From: CAWVWD01 sp045106825 | GTDB lineage: Bacteria > Bacteroidota > Bacteroidia > Chitinophagales > Saprospiraceae | NCBI GenBank assembly: GCA_045106825.1 | Contig: JBGCFH010000160.1 | Span: forward strand, 1 to 11,610 | Direction of reading: 5' to 3' | Length of the DNA: 11,610 nt | Notes under the pieces: generated by a model | Told to the model about the DNA's origin: nothing | Databases searched by the model: none | The model's input: only the letters and a program-made list of their open reading frames with translations | Part shown: in pieces, positions 5,975-11,610 of the stretch | Layout of the letters: each line of letters starts with the position of its first letter | Position numbering within the stretch: position 1 is the stretch's first letter | Position numbers and translations under genes: made by a program

Positions 5975-7204
5975 ATGGATGATATTTATAATTCTTTTAA
6001 TGAAAAACACGTACAACAAATTGCCCATGATTTCTTAATTCAAGATTATGAAATCGCTAATGCAACAAATAAAGGAATTTATGAAAAGATGGAAGCCTAT
6101 ACGGTTAACGATAATCGAGCAGATGGCTTTTTGGCAATACGTACAGGTTCAGATAGTATTTTTACATCTTCTTTAGAATGTAAACGAGACTTGTCCTCAA
6201 GTAGTTTGCGTTGGGTTATTCATCCTCGTAGGCTTATCTATGTAATTTTTGTATTGTCAATGCTTATAATGATTGTATTTTTTAGTTTTTATTTTTGGTT
6301 CAATGAAATGGCAGGATTCTATGTAGAACCATTGATAGTCGGGCTTACTTTGACAGTTTTCACAGCTATATATATTGGTTTTGAACGATATTTTAACAAG
6401 AATGAACCATCATTTCTAAAAACAAGAGCTGTTTATCTACAATTAGAAAAATATCCCGCAGATGAAAAATGGTTGGCTTTTTCTATGCCACTTAATGAAC
6501 GAGAAGAAACGATGTTAAATAATTTATATCGAGAATGTAAGAATAGAGGTTACGGTTTGTTGACTGTAGATGTTTATACAGAAAAAGTACGTAAAAGAAT
6601 CCAACCTAAATCGTATAGAAATAGAATAAGTAATAATCTAAAACAATACAAGGACAAAAAAGAAATAGAAAATTATCTCATGATTGAGAATATTCCGAAC
6701 TGGAAAGGACGAAGAAAAACTCGTGGTCAAATCTATTATTTTGTACGAAATGCTGCGATAATTATATTTCTTATAGTTGCCACCATTTGGTTAAGAGCGT
6801 TTTTTTTTTTTTTTCAAACGCCAATGGCAACGACCATTGAACCGCTTCAACAACAAGAAATAAAACAACAAGAGGAAGAAATTATGATAGAACAAATCGA
6901 AGAAGAAGTCGAACCGATTATCGCTTCAACAACAGTTATATTGGATAATGTTTATGATAATTTAGCCTCCGCAGAATGGCGAATAAAAACACTTAATGAG
7001 CTTGATTTAGAAGCGAAAGTAGGTCAGATTGATGATTATCAAATTGATTTAGATATTGATAAAAATTACTTTGTATTTCTTGATGATGAAAAGGGTGAGT
7101 TGAAACTACTTTATAATGATTATCGAGAAAAATTATTCAATGCAGGAGTTGATGTTATTGAAGCGAAAATTATTGAGATTGAAGATATAAATTTAAACAA
7201 ATGA
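5975..7204 (+). CDS. Three-pass membrane protein with possible D...ECK nuclease-like N-terminus
   Basis: I do not recognise this 409-aa protein as a named family. The N-terminal ~80 residues read as a helix followed by R48-A-D50-GFLAI and, after a short loop, SLE68-C-K70. This D-x17-E-x-K spacing fits a PD-(D/E)XK nuclease core, but short motifs like this can occur by chance. Two hydrophobic segments follow at about 87-108 and 117-135, then a soluble basic stretch (about 140-255) and a third hydrophobic segment at about 257-280. After that come a Gln/Glu-rich probable coiled coil (287-313) and a final ~95-residue alpha/beta domain. The repeated pattern of that domain (SAEWRIKTLNEL and YREKLFNAGVDVIEAKI) weakly recalls a SPOR domain. 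A run of 15 T encodes F276-F280. The gene begins 62 bases after hsdR and overlaps the next gene by 4 bases. A membrane-bound nuclease role is inference. Confidence 0.75.
   Translation: MDDIYNSFNEKHVQQIAHDFLIQDYEIANATNKGIYEKMEAYTVNDNRADGFLAIRTGSDSIFTSSLECKRDLSSSSLRWVIHPRRLIYVIFVLSMLIMIVFFSFYFWFNEMAGFYVEPLIVGLTLTVFTAIYIGFERYFNKNEPSFLKTRAVYLQLEKYPADEKWLAFSMPLNEREETMLNNLYRECKNRGYGLLTVDVYTEKVRKRIQPKSYRNRISNNLKQYKDKKEIENYLMIENIPNWKGRRKTRGQIYYFVRNAAIIIFLIVATIWLRAFFFFFQTPMATTIEPLQQQEIKQQEEEIMIEQIEEEVEPIIASTTVILDNVYDNLASAEWRIKTLNELDLEAKVGQIDDYQIDLDIDKNYFVFLDDEKGELKLLYNDYREKLFNAGVDVIEAKIIEIEDINLNK
6800..6814 (+). repeat. Homopolymer tract T15 inside a coding region
   Basis: Fifteen consecutive T encode five phenylalanines (F276-F280) at the end of the third membrane segment of the protein at 5975-7204. 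Both sides stay in one frame at this length. Gain or loss of a single T would remove the coiled coil and C-terminal domain, and would also alter any translational coupling to the lipoprotein gene. It could be a slippage site or a sequencing-sensitive position. Confidence 0.9.
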
Positions 7205-8058
7205 AAAGGGTAAGTCTATTTATGATTTTGTCTATCAGCTTACTAAGCTGCCAAAATCAAACACAAAAGCAGTTTAATAATTTTGAAGCTAAACTAACTG
7301 AGAAAGGTTTCTTTTGGCAACTTGGCGAAGAAGCCTTTCTATTTAGTGCTAACGAAGAAGTTTATTATTTACGTAATACAAGTTCAACAAAATCTGTAGA
7401 AAGTATTGGGAAATGGTACTTTAATAAAGACATCGGAATGTTACAAATCGCTTGGCAAAATCAGAAACAAATCGAAGTTGAGATAACAACTATTGACGAA
7501 GGTTTTAACAAGATTGAGTTTATCGGAAAAATTAATGATGTCAGCATTGAACGAGGAACATTAACTAAAATGAAATTATTAGATAATCGTTTTGATGATT
7601 TTCTCCATGGTGTTCAAGATATTCCAAACAATGCTGTAAAAGGCGATTATAATGGCGATGGAAAAACCGAATTTGCTTGGGTAATTAATGCTGAAACTGA
7701 TGGTGAAAGCTGCAAAGATATTTGCGAATGCTTCGTTACGTTTTCTAATAAATCTATTCCAAAATTCAAGGTAGGAAAATCTTGTGTTACAGGTCGTATT
7801 AGAAATGAAGGTGATTTGAATGATAATGAAATTGATGATTTGTCTGTTGTTACACATGGTTTTAATGGCACTTGGGCAGGCGTTTATGTTTATACGAATA
7901 GAAATGGTAATTGGGTTGATTTAGTTAAACCATTTAGTTATTGGGTTGGTGGTGATGTTACTGATTTTATTCGTAAAGATGATACGAAAAAAGGTCATGT
8001 AATTATTACGGAATATGTGGATAGTGAGATTGTTTCGAGAAGTGTGGTAGTGAAGTAA
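7201..8058 (+). CDS. Lipoprotein with FG-GAP/VCBS-like acidic repeats
   Basis: This 285-aa protein starts with a type II signal peptide (MKRVSLFMILSISLLSC), with lipobox LLSC and C17 as the predicted lipidated residue. An N-terminal beta-rich domain (~30-125) is followed by two motifs of the FG-GAP/VCBS type: GDYNGDGKTEFAWV (148-161), with a DxNxDG calcium-loop pattern, and GDLNDNEIDDLSVV (204-217). Between them lies a small cysteine group, C171, C175 and C177, with C195 further on, which could form disulfides outside the cytoplasm. The start codon overlaps the stop of the upstream membrane protein gene (ATGA at 7201-7204), so the two are probably translationally coupled and may work together at the envelope. 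The function is unknown. Similar small lipoproteins with one or two such repeats are common in Bacteroidota, but I cannot name a family. Confidence 0.8.
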   Translation: MKRVSLFMILSISLLSCQNQTQKQFNNFEAKLTEKGFFWQLGEEAFLFSANEEVYYLRNTSSTKSVESIGKWYFNKDIGMLQIAWQNQKQIEVEITTIDEGFNKIEFIGKINDVSIERGTLTKMKLLDNRFDDFLHGVQDIPNNAVKGDYNGDGKTEFAWVINAETDGESCKDICECFVTFSNKSIPKFKVGKSCVTGRIRNEGDLNDNEIDDLSVVTHGFNGTWAGVYVYTNRNGNWVDLVKPFSYWVGGDVTDFIRKDDTKKGHVIITEYVDSEIVSRSVVVK

Positions 8059-8068
8059 TACGTAAAAT

Positions 8069-8091
8069 GCACGAGGTTTTAAACCTCGTGC
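8069..8091. terminator. Perfect 11-bp hairpin between convergent genes, probable bidirectional terminator
   Basis: GCACGAGGTTT (8069-8079) is the exact reverse complement of AAACCTCGTGC (8081-8091), with only one base between them. It lies in the 53-base gap between the stops of the lipoprotein gene and the minus-strand T9SS gene, a natural place for a shared terminator. No long T tract follows on either side, so it may instead be a dispersed palindromic repeat, or act by hairpin alone. Confidence 0.6.
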
Positions 8092-8111
8092 GGAATAATA
8101 TTATTCATGCT

Positions 8112-9155
8112 TTAAAGTACTTCAAATTGCTTGATAATAACAGTGTTTTTATTTTGTATTCTCAACACATAAAATCCTTTATTCCAAGAACTTACGTTTA
8201 TGGATAGTTTGTTAAAGTTTGGGCTATTTGTAACTGTTCTTATCTTGTTTCCTTGTATATCGAAAATTTGTATAATCGTATTTTCACTCACTTCTTGTAA
8301 TTCAATATTTAAAATATCCGATGTAGGAATAGGATAAATGTTTGACTTCGTAATATTCACAATACTTTCAAATTCTATAATAAGCACTTTAGAATATTCA
8401 AATTTATCATCTAAATCTACTTGTTTTAGACGATAATAATTTTTAGCATAAGGTGCGGTATCTATAAATTTATAATTAGTTATTGAAGTAGATTCGCCTT
8501 TTGAAGTAACCTGACCAATCTTTTCCCAATTTATACCATTTTCTGATTTTTGAACTTCAAAATAATCATTATTTTTTTCTGATGCAGTAATCCAGTTTAG
8601 TTCTAATTGTGTATCATCTTCTATTCTTAAAATATAAAAGTCTAACCACTCAACAGGTAAAGCAACATTCATTGCAGAGCCATTAATTATAGGTGTATAA
8701 TCCATTAAATTCACACCAATATTTGGTTCAGTCGTTACATTAAAACCGACTTCACAAATCTCAAAATCACCTGTTCCTGTACTATTTTGTGTGTTTGAAA
8801 TAGACATAATTTCTGTCCAAACATTCATTGTCCAACTTGTCGGAAAATTAAAAGGTGTTGCGTTAGCTGCGAACGCTTGAAAGTGATAACTTCCACTTGT
8901 TTGTCGAGTTCCCGATTTGATGATATTGTAACCAATATTAGTAATATTACCTAAATCGACATTGTAAGTATCTGACCATTTTAGTCCAAAAACCATATCT
9001 GTCAAAAAATCTGAACTTGATGGTGTTGTACCTGATGTTTCTCGCATTTCTACGCCTATTTCACCGTTACCTTTGTTAATAGTCCGAATTTCAAAACTTT
9101 GTGCTGTTGCCATATGAACTGACAAAAGTGAAAATATAATTATTAGATATTTCAT
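8112..9155 (-). CDS. Secreted surface protein with T9SS type A C-terminal sorting domain
   Basis: This 347-aa protein has an Sec signal peptide (MKYLIIIFSLLSVHMATA, cut before about residue 19). Residues ~20-165 form a beta-rich domain with a cohesin-like feel: a long strand with FGLKW, a glycine-containing middle, and a strand EVGFNVT before a hydrophobic end. Then comes the common Bacteroidota module that begins LPVEWLDF (166-173), includes LNWITASEKNNDYFEVQKS, and ends YYRLKQVDLDDKFEYSKVL. Such modules typically link a surface domain to the sorting tail. Residues ~273-347 are the T9SS sorting domain (Por_Secre_tail, TIGR04183), with NIYPIPTSDILNIEL, IFDIQGNKI, and WNKGFYVLRIQN near the end. 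The protein is expected on the cell surface or released by the type IX system. The binding target is unknown. It lies 85 bases downstream of the 722-aa secreted protein on the same strand. Confidence 0.88.
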   Translation of the reverse strand: MKYLIIIFSLLSVHMATAQSFEIRTINKGNGEIGVEMRETSGTTPSSSDFLTDMVFGLKWSDTYNVDLGNITNIGYNIIKSGTRQTSGSYHFQAFAANATPFNFPTSWTMNVWTEIMSISNTQNSTGTGDFEICEVGFNVTTEPNIGVNLMDYTPIINGSAMNVALPVEWLDFYILRIEDDTQLELNWITASEKNNDYFEVQKSENGINWEKIGQVTSKGESTSITNYKFIDTAPYAKNYYRLKQVDLDDKFEYSKVLIIEFESIVNITKSNIYPIPTSDILNIELQEVSENTIIQIFDIQGNKIRTVTNSPNFNKLSINVSSWNKGFYVLRIQNKNTVIIKQFEVL

Positions 9156-9184
9156 ATTTTTGAGTTTAGATTAGTGTTTATTCA

Positions 9185-9215
9185 CAAATAAATTCTTAAG
9201 AAAATCCATTGCAAA
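9185..9215 (-). promoter_or_regulatory. Bacteroidota-type promoter before the T9SS gene
   Basis: On the minus strand TTTG (9212-9215) is followed after 19 bases by TTTATTTG (9185-9192). The known Bacteroidota sigma consensus is TTTG, about 19 bases, then TAnnTTTG, so only the A of the -7 box is off. It would start transcription some 20-25 bases before the ATG at 9155. This suggests the T9SS gene can be transcribed separately from the gene upstream. Confidence 0.45.
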
Positions 9216-9240
9216 TAAACACTTCATTATTTAATATTAA

Positions 9241-11409
9241 TTATTTAGGAGCAATGATTGTATTATTTGGTGTCAGTAAACCAACGTTGAATAAAATGAT
9301 GTTCTTGTCATTACTTGCTCCATTATATTTGACAAATCCATCTAAATTAAGGTCATTTACATTGTAAGTATTTAGTACATTATTTGGTGTAAGAAGCCCG
9401 ACATCAAATAGAATTTTATTTTTGTCATTACTCGCACCATTGTATTTAATTGTTCCATCATTGTTGGCATCTCCTGCCCAAAGTACTTGATAAGCACCAA
9501 CTGTTTTTTGAGCATTATTTCCATAAGTTGCTAAACTTCCTGTCGTGAAATCAACTGTTTTTGCAGCCTTTTTCAAAGCAATTGGATTAGCAGTAACAAC
9601 GCCTAAATGATTTCGGTGACTTATTTTTATATAAGCATTTTGAGGAGGAACACCATAAAGTTCAACTGACGAACGACCATCAACTTCGACAATACTTCCA
9701 TTCCGAAGCAATAAAGCAGCACGAGTTGAAATAACACTATCAACATTGTTATCACTTCGTACTTCTACAAATACCCAATCAATAACTGCACTATCACCTG
9801 TTTTTTGTAAAACAGCATCATCAACTATTCTTTCCCTATTATCGTGTATTAAATCAATTCGATTTGGAACATGAGTAAATGTTGCCATATCGGTAAACGG
9901 TTCTGTCGTTGGAATCAAATTTTTACTTCTTAATGAATCTCGCATTAAACCCTCAGAAGCATTAAATGCACCTTGTAAAAATACTTTTGGTGCAACAGAT
10001 ACATTATCAACAACTTGCAACGTCTGTGTTTCATTATCTGTGATTTCTGCGGTTGTTCCGTCATCAAATACAACACCTGCTTCCAAAATAGAAATATCAA
10101 GTGGAATCGTATCTAAACCTGCATTTTTAAACGCAACCTGATCAACAGTCACTACACAAAATATCTTACAAACTTCGTCACCTGCAAAATCAACTCCTGT
10201 CAATGAATTTTTTCCTATGACAATATACCATAATCGTCTATCAGTATCTCTTGTCAATACAGGATAATTCGCACTTAAAGGAACATCCCAAGGAACGGAA
10301 GAAAAGTGGGAGTTATCCTTCACCAATTGCGGATTAAAATAAGCTCCCATACTAAACTCAACTATTAGTCCAATACTTTGGACATTTTGTATCGGTTGTG
10401 CCAAACTTCCCAACTCTAATACTAAGCGTAATTCATCGCCACTTGTTAAAATAGAATCGTTGTGAAAATTGAATTTTAAGCCATGATTAACACTACCGTT
10501 ATTTTTATTATTTTTTAAATTATTTCCCTCATGGTCAGGTACATTCAAATAAGCATGACGCATTAAAATATCCAAATCCTTAGGATTTCCATTTATTGGT
10601 GGTAAATAAAGTGGTATTTCTCCATAAAATAAAGGAGAAGCCGCATAATCAATTACACCATCACCATTGCAATCAGCGTGTTTTGCGTTTGTCAAACTTG
10701 CATTATTGATATTAAACGCAGCATTGAATGCAGCATGAGCGTCATATTGATACTTTGTCGTAATAGAATCTGTACATGGAATATCTCGTGTTGGAAAGTT
10801 ATAAGTTGGATTATTATTCAAATAATCTGCATATTTCAAACTTGCGACCATCAACGCAGGTGCATCTTTCATCCATACAACTTCTCCATCACCATCTACA
10901 TCTCCAGGAAATACGCCATCATCATCTAAATATACCGTAAATTTTGTTGTATCATCAGAGCAAGCATTTGTTGGAATAACTCGTATTACAACACTATCTT
11001 TCAAAATATTCGTATTCAAGAATTTTACTTGAATGGCACTTTCGTTGGTGTTTAAAATGATTGTACCATCTGTTGAGGATAAACTCCAACTATATCCTGC
11101 GACAGCACCTGAAAATTTTGCACCATAAGTATAGACAATATTTGTATCGCCTGCACACACAAAATTACAACCGAATATTTCCCCATTTGATGGACATTTA
11201 TCCATATTCTGAAAACCTGATTGTATAGCTGAATTTCCATTGGTTAGGATTTCTGTTCCAATTTCTCCTATGGTTTCAGAAAGTCGTAAAGTAGCGTTTT
11301 GGTGTTCATTTCCTCCTGTCGTAATGACTTCTTTTGAAATAGAAATTTGTGCAATACTCACCAATGTCCAACTACATACCAATACAATTGTTATAAATAA
11401 TTCTTTCAT
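9241..11409 (-). CDS. Large secreted protein with PKD-like, cohesin-like and paired dockerin-like domains
   Basis: This 722-aa protein has an Sec signal peptide (residues 1-20). A short Bacteroidota N-terminal module (ETIGEIGTEIL...QSGFQ, ~24-67) is followed by an Ig/PKD-like domain (~80-160). Two acidic loops of dockerin/EF-hand type come next: DVDGDGE at 170-176 and DCNGDGVID at 246-254. Residues ~310-468 are beta-rich and recall a cohesin-like fold (SGDELRLVLEL, GDEVCKIFCVVTVD). Residues ~475-644 form a conserved surface module with FLQGAF (477-482), IDWVFVEVR (543-551) and HRNHLG (598-603). The C-terminus has two near-identical dockerin-like units about 39 residues apart, GDANNDGTIKYNGASNDK (646-663) and NDLNLDGFVKYNGASNDK, each followed by VGLLTPNN. 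No T9SS sorting domain is visible at the C-terminus, although the neighbour has one. It is probably an adhesin or scaffold-type surface protein; the partner is unknown. Confidence 0.82.
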   Translation of the reverse strand: MKELFITIVLVCSWTLVSIAQISISKEVITTGGNEHQNATLRLSETIGEIGTEILTNGNSAIQSGFQNMDKCPSNGEIFGCNFVCAGDTNIVYTYGAKFSGAVAGYSWSLSSTDGTIILNTNESAIQVKFLNTNILKDSVVIRVIPTNACSDDTTKFTVYLDDDGVFPGDVDGDGEVVWMKDAPALMVASLKYADYLNNNPTYNFPTRDIPCTDSITTKYQYDAHAAFNAAFNINNASLTNAKHADCNGDGVIDYAASPLFYGEIPLYLPPINGNPKDLDILMRHAYLNVPDHEGNNLKNNKNNGSVNHGLKFNFHNDSILTSGDELRLVLELGSLAQPIQNVQSIGLIVEFSMGAYFNPQLVKDNSHFSSVPWDVPLSANYPVLTRDTDRRLWYIVIGKNSLTGVDFAGDEVCKIFCVVTVDQVAFKNAGLDTIPLDISILEAGVVFDDGTTAEITDNETQTLQVVDNVSVAPKVFLQGAFNASEGLMRDSLRSKNLIPTTEPFTDMATFTHVPNRIDLIHDNRERIVDDAVLQKTGDSAVIDWVFVEVRSDNNVDSVISTRAALLLRNGSIVEVDGRSSVELYGVPPQNAYIKISHRNHLGVVTANPIALKKAAKTVDFTTGSLATYGNNAQKTVGAYQVLWAGDANNDGTIKYNGASNDKNKILFDVGLLTPNNVLNTYNVNDLNLDGFVKYNGASNDKNIILFNVGLLTPNNTIIAPK

Positions 11410-11423
11410 TGTCTTAGGTTTTT

Positions 11424-11459
11424 TATAAAAATATGGAGAGGAAAGATAGCAACCTCCCC
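11424..11459 (-). terminator. Rho-independent terminator of the upstream minus-strand gene
   Basis: Read on the minus strand, GGGGAGG (11453-11459) pairs with CCTCTCC (11435-11441), including one G-T wobble, around an 11-base loop. It is followed by ATATTTTTAT. It lies 30 bases after the stop codon of the partial gene at the right edge and 26 bases before the ATG of the 722-aa gene. It would therefore also sit in that gene's leader if transcription read through. Confidence 0.5.
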
Positions 11460-11488
11460 ATAATCAAATAATTGTTATTGTTAAAATC

Positions 11489-11610
11489 TTAAACGGTATG
11501 TTTTGTTTGACATCTTCTGCCAATACGATAAGTGTTCGCCATAGCAATGATTGACATTAATAAGGAAAGTAATAATCCACCTATCAACCATGCTTTTTCA
11601 CTTTCAACTG
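11489..11610 (-). CDS. C-terminal end of a membrane-anchored protein, 5' part outside the window
   Basis: The minus strand is open from the window edge to TAA at 11489-11491, giving 39 residues. They begin VESEKAW and contain one strongly hydrophobic segment (AWLIGGLLLSLLMSIIAMA) followed by a basic tail ending RIGRRCQTKHTV. The placement suggests a C-terminal membrane helix with a short cytoplasmic tail, though it could be the last helix of a multi-pass protein. The tail is too long for a typical exosortase-type signal, so no sorting call is made. It shares the strand of the two secreted-protein genes downstream and is separated from them by the probable terminator at 11424-11459. Confidence 0.65.
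   Translation of the reverse strand, partial: VESEKAWLIGGLLLSLLMSIIAMANTYRIGRRCQTKHTV

Noticed and set aside
7579..7871. Overlapping minus-strand open frames inside the lipoprotein gene
   Set aside because: They are antisense to conserved calcium-loop motifs and have no credible start context or domain.
10678..11428. Short open frames within and antisense to the 722-aa gene, including 10678-10929, 11052-11240 and 11240-11428
   Set aside because: They are contained in or opposite a gene with a clear signal peptide and domains, and are composition-driven shadows.
11465..11472. Promoter -7 box (ATTATTTG on the minus strand) for the 722-aa gene
   Set aside because: There is no TTTG at the proper distance upstream and the TA of the box is absent, so support is too weak.

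Overview
The window looks like a chromosomal piece of a low-G+C member of the Bacteroidota. The evidence is a C-terminal type IX secretion (T9SS) sorting domain, surface-protein modules typical of that phylum, one promoter-like match to the Bacteroidota TTTG / TAnnTTTG pattern, and A-rich rather than Shine-Dalgarno-like sequence before the starts. The genus cannot be read from the sequence. A saprospiraceae-like or flavobacterial relative is plausible but is only a guess.

Layout. Positions 1-150 hold a perfect 30-bp tandem array derived from half of a REP palindrome. Positions 151-1514 encode two overlapping ORFs that together look like one PD-(D/E)XK nuclease-superfamily protein (PDDEXK_4 type) split into a nuclease half and a C-terminal half. 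Positions 1515-2621 are a dense REP palindrome region around an intact REP-associated tyrosine transposase (RAYT, 1782-2225), with a second, diverged 30-bp array downstream. Positions 2622-5912 encode a full-length type I restriction subunit HsdR. No HsdM or HsdS is present in the window.

Positions 5975-8058 hold a two-gene overlapping pair. The first is a three-pass membrane protein with a possible D...ECK nuclease-like motif and an uninterrupted run of 15 T inside its last membrane segment. The second is a lipoprotein with two acidic FG-GAP-like motifs. A perfect 11-bp hairpin separates this block from the convergent minus-strand block. That block holds a 347-aa T9SS-sorted surface protein, a 722-aa secreted protein with paired dockerin-like calcium loops, and the C-terminal end of a membrane-anchored protein running off the right edge.

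How they work together. HsdR and the PDDEXK_4-like pair point to a defence locus, probably continuing upstream where the methylase and specificity genes may lie. The RAYT and its palindromes sit between these defence genes and form a self-contained REP-RAYT unit. The membrane protein and lipoprotein are probably co-translated and may act in the envelope. Any link to the restriction system rests only on position. The minus-strand genes are ordinary surface proteins. The strongest candidates for something new are the REP system, with covarying hairpins and two independently amplified 30-bp arrays, and the membrane nuclease-like/lipoprotein pair with its T15 tract.
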